Source: Acidobacteriota bacterium
GTDB taxonomy: Bacteria > Acidobacteriota > Terriglobia > UBA7540
Length of the DNA: 28,892 nt
Assembly (NCBI GenBank): GCA_003165615.1
Contig: PLWR01000501.1
Span: 1 to 28,892, forward strand
Direction of reading: 5' to 3'
Shown here: piece after piece, positions 12,151 through 20,396 of the stretch
Layout of the letters: each line of letters opens with the position of its first letter
Numbering within the stretch: position 1 is the first letter of the stretch
Position numbers and translations under genes: made by a program
The notes under the pieces: generated by a model
Databases searched by the model: none
Told to the model about the DNA's origin: nothing
The model's input: only the letters and a program-made list of their open reading frames with translations

Positions 12151-12325
12151 GTTTGGTCCTTTGTCCGTGGTCCCTGGTCAGTTGTGTGTGGCAACAGACT
12201 GCGGGCACGAACCCTCGCGCAGCGGCGTAGTCCGGATGGATTCGCCGCCGGGCGATAAAACGGCTTCCATGGCCAGAGGCCCGCTGCCGCGACAAAGGAC
12301 AACGGACCACGGACCACGGACAGCG
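12151..12325. repeat. Long inverted GTCCTTT/GTCCGTG element upstream of the capsid gene
   Basis: Left arm units (GGTCCTTTGTCCGTGG, about 12155-12180) are answered about 100 nt later by GGACAAAGGACAACGGACCACGG (about 12292-12320) in inverted order. The roughly 110-nt centre is non-repetitive. The layout resembles a small inverted-repeat element (MITE-like), but I see no target duplication. It fills most of the 181-nt gap between decoration and capsid genes. Confidence 0.75.
12157..12163 (-). promoter_or_regulatory. Repeat-derived Shine-Dalgarno of the capsid gene
   Basis: On the mRNA this reads AAAGGAC, with the AAGGA core 6 nt before the capsid ATG at 12150. The same bases are one GTCCTTT unit of the adjacent repeat, so the ribosome site of the most highly expressed virion gene appears to be supplied by the repeat. 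Confidence 0.5.
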
Positions 12326-12331
12326 CTTTCT

Positions 12332-12877
12332 TTACACCTTCACTTGCCGCTTCTTCACTGAAGCGCGAATGCGCTGGTTCACCGCCGTGGCGGGATACTT
12401 GGCGCGCCCCACCACGTTGGCCGTGGTGCCGCCCGGCACGTTGGAAATGTTGGTGACGCGGCCGTAGGCGTCGGCAATCACCAGGTCGCAATCCGCCGTG
12501 ATGGTCAGGTCGGCGGCGATAAGCTCATATTCATCGGCGTCGGTGACCACTTCCCAGGCGCGCCCGGCCGGCAGGCCCAGGTTGGCGCCCGCGGCGCTGG
12601 ATGCGCCGCTGATGAAGGGAGCGGGCGGCGTCGAGCCGTTGATGGGCGTGCCCGCCGTGGGGTCAAGCCAAAGTTCCGAAGTCAGCGGGTAGCCGGGCTC
12701 CACCACGTCCTGGCCCAGCACGCCCACCGGAACCGCATTGAAGGCCGCCGGCAGGCCCACGTAGAAGTCCGATTCGGTGGAGGGGTTAAACTGCGGCAAG
12801 CCCATCACCGTACCGCGCAGGCAGCGGATGTTAACGTCAAATTTCGCCGCGGTAATTCCTTGATTTCCCATTGGCAT
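12332..12877 (-). CDS. Capsid decoration/DUF2190-like protein
   Basis: The 181-residue product has a clear AAGGAG site 7 nt before ATG 12877. It is rich in Gly, Pro, Ala and beta-branched residues with no charged helices (…DFYVGLPAAFNAVPVGVLGQDV… and …DEYELIAADLTITADCDLVIADAYGRVTNI…). That fits small beta-sandwich head-decoration proteins, which bind the shell and stabilise it. Such a gene commonly lies between scaffold/protease and capsid genes, as here. The exact family is uncertain. The tail VNQRIRASVKKRQVKV is basic. Confidence 0.55.
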   Translation of the reverse strand: MPMGNQGITAAKFDVNIRCLRGTVMGLPQFNPSTESDFYVGLPAAFNAVPVGVLGQDVVEPGYPLTSELWLDPTAGTPINGSTPPAPFISGASSAAGANLGLPAGRAWEVVTDADEYELIAADLTITADCDLVIADAYGRVTNISNVPGGTTANVVGRAKYPATAVNQRIRASVKKRQVKV

Positions 12878-12897
12878 AGCAATTCTCCTTTTTTAGA

Positions 12898-12990
12898 AGC
12901 TGTCAGTTGTCAATTGTCAGTGGCCAGTTGCCCGTGGCCCGTCGCCTTTCGCGGGCAACGGACCACGGACCAGGGACCACGGACAGCTCT
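12898..12990. repeat. Nested inverted-repeat element (GTCAGTT/GACCACG units)
   Basis: Outer arms agctgtc (12898-12904) and gacagct (12982-12988) enclose inner arms gttgcccg (12927-12934) and cgggcaac (12952-12959). Between these are 7-nt GTCCGTG-like units in opposite orientations. It separates the protease/scaffold gene from the decoration gene and could fold into a strong transcript hairpin. Confidence 0.8.
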
Positions 12991-12999
12991 TCCGCCCTC

Positions 13000-14451
13000 T
13001 TACGCCCTTGCGGGGCCGGTTGAATCCGCGCGATAGTTCTTCAGCAGGTCCGGATTTTCCTTGGCCACCAGGGCTCCGGCCTTGCGATGGGCATCCAGCT
13101 CGCTCAGGCGCGTGTCCGCCAGCATGAGCTGCTGCTTCTTTTCTTCCACCAGCTTGGCAAACAGCACGCGGGGGGATTCGCCCGTTTCCGCGCCTGTCCC
13201 GCCGATGCCGGTCACCACGTTGGGCTTCACCAGCCCCGGGCGGTCCTCAATGAGGGCCTTGAAGGCGGCGCCGTCCGAAAGCGCCAGGCGCAGCGGCGCG
13301 CCCGTTACCAGCATGGCCGGGGTGATCTGGCCCTTCTGGTAGGCGCGGTCCACGCGCTGCTCCGCATCCATCGCCCGGCGATATCCGGAGCGCGCGATTG
13401 CGCTGGAATCGTCCAGCGCGTTTAATTTTACCTGGTCAAGCCGGCCCTCCGCCGTGATGCATTCGGAGAGGAGGGTAACCTCCGCCTTGGGCGGATTCAG
13501 CGCCAAAGTCACCAAGCCGCGGATTTCCGCCGCCGATTTGCCTTCCACGCCAATTTCCGCGGTAAAGCGTTCAATGGATTTCCGCGTCAGGGTTTCCGTG
13601 TCCGTGCCGGCGGCGGCGCTCAGGGCGCTTTGGCCCCCGCAGAACTGTTCGGCGTGGGCCTTAAGGTGCTCGTGCTCGATTTCGCCGACTTTCTTGTCGC
13701 CGTCATAAGCCTCGTGAACGTGCGTCTTATTGTCGGCGGCAAAGTGATGCTTTAAGGTCAAGTTCGGTGTATCTGCCATTTCATTGCCTCCTGAATTTGC
13801 CGCCGCAAGGCGGGTTGAATCGGAATTCTGTCCTTGGTACTTGGTCCTTTGTCCTTCGCCCGTGATTCCGGGTCCCTGCCCAGTTGCAGGGGGCAAAGGA
13901 CCAGTGACTAAGGACGAAGGACGTTCGATTGAAAGCCAAATCTCCGGTAACTCATCTAAAAACGGTTGATTGGTCAGCGCCACGCTGGTCAGCGTCAGCC
14001 CTTGGGATTCTCCCGTCTGCCGGTCGGGATAGTCCTTAACGAAGGCCGCAGAGGTATAGCGGTACTCGCGATTTTTGATAAGTTGGCGCGCCCGCTCCGT
14101 GGGCTCGTAGCGCCCGTAGAGGATGTAGCGCTTGCCGTCGGCGCTTTCGCCGGTGCGCAGTTCCTTGCCCGGGTATTCCTCCGGCTCGTCCAGGGCCACG
14201 ATGCGCCCGGCGCTGGGGGTGGGGTCGCCGGCGGCGCGCTCCAGGTCCTCGCACGCATGGTCATAATCCACGTTCAGATCGTGGTTAGCGAGTTTCTGGA
14301 AATTCTCGATCGCCTGTTCAAGCTCGGCGCGGGTGAAGGAAACCTCGCGGCCGCCCTTGACCCAGCTTCCCGTCACCAGGATGGGCATGCGCGCGAGTCC
14401 CGCATCCGGCGGCGCTAAGAGTGATGCGACAAATCTGAAAGTTTCAGGCAT
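13000..14451 (-). CDS. Mu I-like prohead protease fused to scaffold protein
   Basis: The 483-residue frame has two clear parts. Residues 1-176 match the Mu I-type prohead protease: a start with ILVTGSWVKGGREVSFTRAEL, the motif LNVDYDHA and the conserved LTLTSVALTNQPFL. Residues 225-483 form a charged, helical scaffold-like region (LLSECITAEGRLDQVK…, FAKLVEEKKQQLML). Between them, residues about 177-209 are encoded by a GTCCTTT-type inverted repeat in frame. In Mu the protease and scaffold come from one locus, with the scaffold started internally. Here AGGAGG precedes ATG 13779, giving a separate 259-residue scaffold. The protease cuts the scaffold and frees space for DNA during capsid maturation. 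Confidence 0.8.
   Translation of the reverse strand: MPETFRFVASLLAPPDAGLARMPILVTGSWVKGGREVSFTRAELEQAIENFQKLANHDLNVDYDHACEDLERAAGDPTPSAGRIVALDEPEEYPGKELRTGESADGKRYILYGRYEPTERARQLIKNREYRYTSAAFVKDYPDRQTGESQGLTLTSVALTNQPFLDELPEIWLSIERPSSLVTGPLPPATGQGPGITGEGQRTKYQGQNSDSTRLAAANSGGNEMADTPNLTLKHHFAADNKTHVHEAYDGDKKVGEIEHEHLKAHAEQFCGGQSALSAAAGTDTETLTRKSIERFTAEIGVEGKSAAEIRGLVTLALNPPKAEVTLLSECITAEGRLDQVKLNALDDSSAIARSGYRRAMDAEQRVDRAYQKGQITPAMLVTGAPLRLALSDGAAFKALIEDRPGLVKPNVVTGIGGTGAETGESPRVLFAKLVEEKKQQLMLADTRLSELDAHRKAGALVAKENPDLLKNYRADSTGPARA
13777..13792 (-). promoter_or_regulatory. Internal ribosome site and start for the scaffold protein
   Basis: AGGAGG (plus-strand cctcct, 13787-13792) lies 7 nt before the in-frame ATG at 13779. 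This would produce the scaffold alone from inside the protease gene, as with Mu I/Z. The site is stronger than that of the full-length start (AGGA, 8 nt before ATG 14451). Confidence 0.6.
13826..13924. repeat. In-frame GTCCTTT inverted element between protease and scaffold domains
   Basis: GTCCTTG/GTCCTTT units (13830-13858) are answered by AAGGACC/AAGGACG (about 13896-13924), with a ccctgc…gcaggg hairpin in the middle. The whole element is open in the gene's frame and encodes a Pro/Gly/Thr-rich linker. Confidence 0.8.
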
Positions 14452-14462
14452 TGGCTTTTCCT

Positions 14463-14535
14463 AATCCCGATCCCCGAGTCCCGAGTCCCTGCTTTTAGCC
14501 CCTAGCCACTATCCACTGCCCACTATCCACTGTCC
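14463..14535. repeat. GAGTCCC and CACTATC heptamer repeats
   Basis: CCCGAGT units (14467-14492) are followed by CCACTAT/CCACTGC units (14504-14535). The block fills the gap and touches the TAG stop of the choice-of-anchor-D gene. Confidence 0.8.
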
Positions 14536-15629
14536 TAACGAATCGCCAGGAACGTGTACACGCCCGCCGCCGGGGTGCACGCGCTGGCCGTCAGCACCGT
14601 GAAGTAAAGCGTGATCTGGTTGGCGCCGCTGGCCCTGACCCCCGTGGTGGGGCAAAGCGAAGTGGGCGCGGGCTGGTTGATGAGCGACAAAAATTCGCCC
14701 GAAGCGATTCCCGTTAAGGTAAAGGTCTGCCCCACGGTCTGGACGGCGGCGGAGGTGGCCGTAGGCGTAATCGAGGCCGTGGACAGCTCAAACAGTTGCG
14801 GCGTGATTTCCGTCTGTCCCGTGTAGGGATAGGCGGCCACCGGAACGTTGGAGGCGTTGGTGGTCATCAGGGTGACGATCACGTCGCCCGCCGCATCCGC
14901 AACGTTGAAGTTGGTGGTGAAGGACAGGCTGGAGCCCGAGCCCGGCCAGTAGATGAACCCGCAGCTTGAGTATGCGGGAGGGGCGCAGTTGTTCAGCGCG
15001 CCGCCGGAAAGGGTGACGGTTCCGGCAATAATCTGCGTGGTGGTAACGCCCACGGTGATCAGTCCCGCGCCATACCCCTGCGTGCTGGTAGTGGAGCATC
15101 CCAGGCAGCTCAGGGTGGTGCCTGAACCATTGAGCGCCGGCAAAGCGAACTCTGACAGGAATTGCGCGTATGGCGTGCCGGAGATGGGGCCGCCCTGAAC
15201 GCCCACGCCCCCGAGAGTAATTAGTTGCGGGCTGCCGGTGGCGTTGTCGGCAATGTTCAGGGTTGCGCTGCGCGCCCCAATCGCCTGCGGGGTGAAGGTA
15301 ACGGTGATGGTGCAGCTTGAGCCCGCCGTAAGCGACCCGCCGCAGTTGGTTGCGGGCACGCTGACCTGGCCGAAGTCGCCGGTGTTGGTGCCGGTAAAAG
15401 AAAGGGTAATGGAACTGAGCGTGGCGCTGCCCACGTTGGTAAGGGTGACGGCCTGCGTGCTGCTGGCCGCGCCCACAATCACTCCGCCCCATTGCATCGA
15501 GGTTAAAGCGTTGGTGGTATTGGGCACGTAAAGGCCCACGGCCTGCCCGAAGAGGGCGGAAGGCAGCAGGCAGAAGGCAGCAAGCAGCAACCCCGCCAGC
15601 TGCAATTTCAAGCTCTTGATCGTTTTCAT
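14535..15629 (-). CDS. Secreted choice-of-anchor-D (ASH-type beta) protein
   Basis: This 364-residue protein starts with a signal peptide (MKTIKSLKLQLAGLLLAAF, then CLLPSALFGQA), with predicted cleavage after residue 30. Residues about 45-140 form an ASPM/SPD-2/Hydin-like immunoglobulin domain: AVTLTNVGSATLSSITLSF, then a Cys pair (NCGGSLTAGSSCTITVTFTP), then SATLNIADNATGSPQLITL. This is the choice-of-anchor-D pattern common in exported proteins of Acidobacteriota. The rest is beta-rich with scattered Cys and is not recognised. Such a protein has no counterpart in the Mu head cassette, where it sits between gpG-like and I-like genes, so it is probably a cargo gene. It ends with TAG next to a repeat. 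Confidence 0.7.
   Translation of the reverse strand: MKTIKSLKLQLAGLLLAAFCLLPSALFGQAVGLYVPNTTNALTSMQWGGVIVGAASSTQAVTLTNVGSATLSSITLSFTGTNTGDFGQVSVPATNCGGSLTAGSSCTITVTFTPQAIGARSATLNIADNATGSPQLITLGGVGVQGGPISGTPYAQFLSEFALPALNGSGTTLSCLGCSTTSTQGYGAGLITVGVTTTQIIAGTVTLSGGALNNCAPPAYSSCGFIYWPGSGSSLSFTTNFNVADAAGDVIVTLMTTNASNVPVAAYPYTGQTEITPQLFELSTASITPTATSAAVQTVGQTFTLTGIASGEFLSLINQPAPTSLCPTTGVRASGANQITLYFTVLTASACTPAAGVYTFLAIR
15540..15596. repeat. Signal-peptide cassette shared with the fibre gene
   Basis: Bases 15540-15557 are identical to 6892-6909 and encode the ALFGQA cleavage region. They are followed by CTGCTTG/CTGCCTT-type units that encode the hydrophobic FCLLPSA core. This is the same element at the same place in two unrelated genes. 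Confidence 0.75.
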
Positions 15630-15660
15630 CGTTTCGCTCCTTTTTGAAAATCAGTTCTCG

Positions 15661-15715
15661 GATGCCGGTCTTCGGTGGCCGGAAACCGGCAACCGCCAAC
15701 CGGCAACCGCCAACT
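15661..15715. repeat. CCGGAAA/CGGCAAC repeat between the two secreted-protein genes
   Basis: Units of the CCGGCAACCG and CAACCGC kind repeat at 15679-15712, filling the gap between the genes at 14535-15629 and 15716-16288. Confidence 0.7.
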
Positions 15716-16326
<611 letters not shown>

Positions 16327-16327
<1 letters not shown>

Positions 16328-17004
16328 CACCAAAGTGGCGCGCTCCAATCCATGGGCGCGCTGGCGTTCATGGCGCTTACGCCCGCCTGGCGAATCTCCC
16401 CCAGGGAAAACTCGGAAACGTCGCCACCCGCTTCCGCGATAACTTTGAATCCCAGCCGCCGCGAGAAGTTCACCGCCTCGCGCTGGATGGCCCGGCGGAT
16501 GTTGCCCTGGGCGGCATCGGTGAAGTCAAAGAGGCGCCGCGCCTCCATGTACTTCGTGCCCGTCTGATGGTACGTGGCATAGGGCACGGCGGTGCCGAAT
16601 TGCATGCGCAGCGGCTGAAGGACCTCAAGGGTGTCTTTCGTCTTCTCCGTCAGCGAGCGATAGAGCCGGTCCGCTTGCTCCGCCCGCGCGCGGAATTTCG
16701 CCTTGCGCTTCCTGCCGCCCTTGCCGGAAAGCTTTCCCTCAAACCGCCTTCCCAGCTCGGCGCTGGAGCGCAGGCTGGCAGGCTCGCCTTCCCGCTTGTC
16801 GGGGCCGTAGGTGTGTTTGTAGCCCGCCCATTGCCCGCTTGCGCCCGCGTTGCCGCGGCTCATAAACATGGCCCGATCGACCTGCTGGATCTCTTCGATC
16901 ACCTGCGGCCACAGCGGACGCCAGTCGCGCACCTTCGCCACCAGGCCGCCAAAAGCCAGGCTGAGCGACTTCGCGTTTTTAACCCGCAGCGTGAATTCCA
17001 GCAT
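16327..17004 (-). CDS. Phage virion morphogenesis protein (Mu gpG-like)
   Basis: The 225-residue product starts at ATG 17004. An upstream GTG in frame would add MVVKAF from repeat DNA and is rejected. It is basic and helical with a central KGGRKRKAKFRARAEQADRLYRSL, and carries the family pattern around FGTAVPYATYHQTGT, found in gpG/tail-completion proteins. It follows the portal/MuF gene as Mu G follows gp30. These proteins help finish the head-tail interface. The ending …SEFSLGEIRQAGVSAMNASAP is less conserved. The TGA stop abuts a GTCAGGT repeat. Confidence 0.75.
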
Positions 17005-17013
17005 AAAAGCCTT

Positions 17014-17122
17014 AACCACCAAGGCACCAAGACACCAAGAAAAGCTGAAAGTAAGAAAGGGGCCGGTCCTCTTTTGTCCTTGTGGTCTTGGCAGTTCTTG
17101 GGGCCTTGGTGTCTTGGTGGTT
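17014..17122. repeat. MITE-like element with about 26-nt inverted ends
   Basis: The left end, 17014-17039, made of ACCACCAAGG/CACCAAGA units, is the imperfect reverse complement of the right end, 17097-17122. The outer 10 bp match perfectly (aaccaccaag and cttggtggtt). The 57-nt centre is non-repetitive. The element lies exactly between the truncated MuF domain and the gpG-like gene. I see no clear target-site duplication. Confidence 0.7.
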
Positions 17123-17124
17123 CA

Positions 17125-19875
17125 TCAAATCTCACTTCCATCCGCATTCGCGCACGGCCCGCAAGTGTTCTGGTCAAGCAGCGCGGAGCGCCGCCACACC
17201 ACCGGCCATTCCGTCAAATCCGCGTAAGGCACGCACCGGCAAGCGTCGCCACCCTCGCAAATCGCGCTTAAATCCGCGTCCGGAGGCTCGCCGATTCCCG
17301 CCTCGCCCAACTCGTCATTGCGCGCCCCGCGCATGGCGTCGCGGCTGGCTTCCGCCGCCGCGCGGTCGATAAAGCCGTCCGCCAGTTGGTGCAGCGCGTT
17401 CACGAACACGTCGTCATCGAGGCTGCCGATTTCATCCGCCTCGAGGTCATTCGCCACATTCCGCGCCGCCGCCCCGTAGCGGTTTACGACATCCTGCACC
17501 GCCCCATCCACCACCAATTCGGGAGGATATTTCATCGGCACCTGGAAGCCCGCCGTCGCCAGGACCTCGGGTTCAACCACCGAGGCACTGAGACGCTGAG
17601 CATTTTCTTCTCCGTGCCTCTGTGCCTCTGTGGTGAATCTGCTTTTCCATTGCCGGTCGATTTCCCCATGCGTCGCTTTGCGCACGGCGTCGTAGACGCG
17701 CGTGATTTCCGGCAGCAGCGCCGCCCGAAGCGCGTCATCATGCGCAAACGTCAACTCGCTGGGCCGCTTGCCCGCCTTGAGCTGCTCCACCGCCTGGTGC
17801 GCAATGGAGGCAATCACCCGCGCGCGCGCCGGGCCTTGCAGGACCCGCGCGATGCGGTCCTCGCCCGTAGCCACGGCCTGGTGGAGCGAAGCAAAATCAA
17901 TGTGTACCTGCGTGGGGTGCACCTTCTCATGCCAGAAAGCGGAATCCGCCGTGCGCTGCTTTGCTTGCCCCTTCACCACTGAGGCACTGAGACGCAGAGC
18001 AGGCTGGATCGGGTCTCGGGACGGAAGTGCCGGGGCTAGGGACTCGGGACGCGGGACTCGGGCAAGCGCTTCGCTCCCCGCATTTCCAGTTTCGAGTTTC
18101 GCTTTTCCGCCTCCGCCTTTTGCCTTTTGCCTTCCCGGCTGATCCGCGTCATCCGTGTTATCCGTGGCCTCCGGCGGCTTCTCCGTTCCATCGTCCGGCA
18201 TGTTGGTGCCGGGCATGGTGACGCCGCGCGCGAGAACCACATCCTCGTCCTTGAAGTTTTCAAAGCCCATCTCGCCGCGAATCTGGTCTACGGAGCCGCG
18301 ATCGCTGATCCACGCGCCCTGCTGGGCAAGCTCGGAAACCACTTTCGACATGGCTTCAATCGAGCGCGCCTGCACGTTCGCCGGTACCAGGAGGGGCACG
18401 GGAGCGTCCGCGCCGAAGTTCCACATGCACAGGCGGCGCACCGTCGCGTTGCGGATCCGCGTGGCAATGTAATCCGCCTGGTACTGCGTGGCGAGTTTGA
18501 AGAAGTCGGTTTGCGATTCGCCCAGCGCCCGGCTGCCGGATTTCTCCCCGCCCAGCTCCATGAACATGGCGAGGGTGGAAGCGGCAATCTGCTGCTTGTG
18601 GTATTGCAGGGAGGGCATGATGTCGCGCAGGTGGCCCTCGATCCCCACCAGCTTGAATTCCGCGCCGTTCGGAAGGCTGAGCCCCGTCTTCTCATGCGCG
18701 GCGAGCTGCGTCACCCAGTTCTGCGCCGTCTGCACATCCTGCCGCGAGGGGTTGGGCGGCAGCATGATCATGGGGATGCCCAGGGAATTGCGTTCGAGGC
18801 CGATGGCGTCAATGCGCTCCAGGTGCTTCTTCATGAACCAGTGCGGATACATGGCGCGGGTAAGGGGAATGCCCCAGAAGTTCGCGCCTTCCTGCTCGTG
18901 CGTAAAGACGCAGCATTTATCCGTGGGCAGCAGCACGTACTCAAAGCGGTTGGAACGGTAGCCCCACTGCTCCAGGGCGTAGAGCGTTTCCCCATCGTCG
19001 TAAATGAAGGGCGGAATGCTTGCGTCCACGCTGTGCGGGTCGGTGTGCCAGCGGTAAAACGTCAGCGCCTGGCGGTCCGCCAGGTTGCGGCAGCGGATGC
19101 GGTCGCCATCCACGGTCATGACTTCCTCGACGCACGCCGCACCAAAATCCTGAAAGCGCAGCGCACACCGCACCACTTCTTTCCAGTCCTGGGTAATCCA
19201 GCTTCCGTTCGGCCCCTGCCATTCCAGGCCGCCAAAAAAGTTTTCGCGAATGAAATCGGCGGTTTCCTTGGCTTTGCTGGCGGTCTGGCCTTTCTTGAGT
19301 TGCGAATCGGGAAGGGGAATCACCTGCCACTTGGCGGAAAGAATCGGCAGCTTGCAGGCTTTGAGAGTGCCTGCCACCTGGCCATCGCCGCGCCGCATCT
19401 CCTGGTAAGTCCAGATGCCGTTCACGCCGTCGAGCTTGGGGTTGTACTCACCCAGCTCGCGAATGAAGCCCGCCGTGATGGGCGTGCCGGAGAGGCCGAT
19501 GACGGGCACCCAGCCCGCCCGCACCCGCTCGGTATAGCCGGAAATGGAAATCGCTTCCGGCTGGGGCGGCGGCGGAATGGCGTGCGTGGGAGCCACGGGA
19601 AGGCCGGCGGGAGTGCTGGGACTGGGGACTAGGGGCTGGGCGTTAGGGGTTAAGACGCGGGGCCCCGCCAGCGGCGCTTCGCCGCGATTCGCGCCCGGCA
19701 TCTGGATATTGGGCAGCGCCGGGGAATTCTGAATGCTGAATTCTGAATGCTGAATTCCCACCTCGCGGTCCGCGAGCGCCACGGCGGTATCAATCTGCGA
19801 TTGCAGCCGCTTTGACGCGCTCTCCATGTCGCGAATCAATGCCCGAGTTTGATGGCCGTTACCACTGCTCTTCAT
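17125..19875 (-). CDS. Portal protein (DUF935/Mu gp29-like) fused to a truncated MuF head-morphogenesis domain
   Basis: The 916-residue frame is close to Mu gp29 plus gp30 in size. Residues about 100-560 are the portal: IRELGEYNPKLDGVNG, YDDGETLYALEQWGY, ANFWGIPLTRAMYPHW, and the DUF935-type KQQIAASTLAMFMELGG followed by GSRALGESQTDFF. The portal forms the DNA entry ring. Residues about 680-916 resemble MuF: a helical region, then RSALLDQNTCGPCANADG, the Cys-x2-Cys site. The stop follows five residues later, so the usual final His/Cys part is missing, and the MITE-like element starts 2 nt further on. The linker 569-640 and parts of 39-89 and 747-767 are encoded by several different repeat families in frame. 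The start ATG lies 10 nt after the upstream stop. Confidence 0.8.
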   Translation of the reverse strand: MKSSGNGHQTRALIRDMESASKRLQSQIDTAVALADREVGIQHSEFSIQNSPALPNIQMPGANRGEAPLAGPRVLTPNAQPLVPSPSTPAGLPVAPTHAIPPPPQPEAISISGYTERVRAGWVPVIGLSGTPITAGFIRELGEYNPKLDGVNGIWTYQEMRRGDGQVAGTLKACKLPILSAKWQVIPLPDSQLKKGQTASKAKETADFIRENFFGGLEWQGPNGSWITQDWKEVVRCALRFQDFGAACVEEVMTVDGDRIRCRNLADRQALTFYRWHTDPHSVDASIPPFIYDDGETLYALEQWGYRSNRFEYVLLPTDKCCVFTHEQEGANFWGIPLTRAMYPHWFMKKHLERIDAIGLERNSLGIPMIMLPPNPSRQDVQTAQNWVTQLAAHEKTGLSLPNGAEFKLVGIEGHLRDIMPSLQYHKQQIAASTLAMFMELGGEKSGSRALGESQTDFFKLATQYQADYIATRIRNATVRRLCMWNFGADAPVPLLVPANVQARSIEAMSKVVSELAQQGAWISDRGSVDQIRGEMGFENFKDEDVVLARGVTMPGTNMPDDGTEKPPEATDNTDDADQPGRQKAKGGGGKAKLETGNAGSEALARVPRPESLAPALPSRDPIQPALRLSASVVKGQAKQRTADSAFWHEKVHPTQVHIDFASLHQAVATGEDRIARVLQGPARARVIASIAHQAVEQLKAGKRPSELTFAHDDALRAALLPEITRVYDAVRKATHGEIDRQWKSRFTTEAQRHGEENAQRLSASVVEPEVLATAGFQVPMKYPPELVVDGAVQDVVNRYGAAARNVANDLEADEIGSLDDDVFVNALHQLADGFIDRAAAEASRDAMRGARNDELGEAGIGEPPDADLSAICEGGDACRCVPYADLTEWPVVWRRSALLDQNTCGPCANADGSEI
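17575..17640. repeat. GAGGCACT/GCCTCTGT octamer repeat inside the MuF-encoding region
   Basis: Units of ACTGAGGC type (17577-17600) and GTGCCTCT type (17612-17635) face each other as inverted arms. They are translated in frame as TTEAQRHGEENAQRLSASVV, residues about 747-767 of the portal/MuF protein. Confidence 0.85.
17968..18175. repeat. Cluster of four repeat families in the portal/MuF linker
   Basis: In order on the plus strand: ACTGAGGC units (17975-18000), GGGACTC/GGGTCTC units (18010-18064), TTTCCAG/TTTCGAG units (18081-18109) and 9-nt ATCCGCGTC units (18139-18168). All are open in the gene's frame, making a low-complexity linker of about 70 residues. Confidence 0.85.
19610..19760. repeat. 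GGGACTA and GAATTCT repeats near the portal N-terminus
   Basis: GGGACTG/GGGACTA/GGGCTGG units lie at 19616-19655, and GAATTCT/GAATGCT heptamers at 19726-19756. Both are translated in frame (residues 73-87 and 40-50) before the conserved portal domain begins. Confidence 0.8.
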
Positions 19876-19885
19876 TAATCGCTTC

Positions 19886-20254
19886 TCATCGCTTGGGGAA
19901 AACTTCCGCCCTCGTGTCGCGCCAGCTTTCTAAGCCGCAAAACATGCTGAACGGTTCAATCGTGATCCGGATTGATTGCGTCTCCTGCCCATCGTCAAGT
20001 TTGTGGGTGTCGCCGTGGCAATCAACCCTAACAAACGGTGCGAGCCCTTTCGGTTGCGCCGCAAGGGCTGCCGCCACGATCTCATGCGCCAAATTCTTTA
20101 ATCTTTCTCCATCACCCTTCAGGTGAGTAATTCGCTCAAATCGATCAGCCGTCTCCGGCGCGATCGTCTCTGGGCGCCCCGAGATCTCCACTTGCCACCA
20201 TTGGGTGTGCTCGACCCTTCCCCGCGGTATAGGAGCCTTTTTTTCCTCAGCCAT
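19886..20254 (-). CDS. Hypothetical protein between terminase and portal genes
   Basis: I choose ATG 20254 because GGGGGAG lies 6 nt upstream; an ATG at 20296 lacks such a site. The 122-residue product is soluble, with HTQWWQVEISGRPETIAPE, a helix ERLKNLAHEIVAAALAAQ, and a beta-rich end SIRITIEPF. I recognise no family. Mu has no gene here, so this is an accessory gene in the packaging operon. It ends 10 nt before the portal start, which suggests translational coupling. Confidence 0.6.
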   Translation of the reverse strand: MAEEKKAPIPRGRVEHTQWWQVEISGRPETIAPETADRFERITHLKGDGERLKNLAHEIVAAALAAQPKGLAPFVRVDCHGDTHKLDDGQETQSIRITIEPFSMFCGLESWRDTRAEVFPKR

Positions 20255-20291
20255 TGCTATCTCCCCCTTTCCCGAACTGTGTCCTTTGCTT

Positions 20292-20396
20292 TTCATTGAT
20301 TCACTGATTCACTGAATCATTGATTCAGTTACCAACCCAATGCCGTCTTCGCCTGCCTACTGCCCACTGCCTACTGCCGACTGCCTACAGCACCAT
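20292..20396. repeat. ATTCACTG octamer and CTACTGC heptamer repeats
   Basis: ATTCACTG/ATTGATTC units (20293-20332) and CTACTGC units (20355-20396) fill the gap after the terminase gene. Along the mRNA the second block creates the TAG stop of terminase at its first unit. Confidence 0.85.

Noticed and set aside
18127..19632. Plus-strand frame of 501 codons
   Set aside because: It lies fully antisense to the portal gene, which has clear family motifs. The predicted protein has no recognisable domain and unusual composition.
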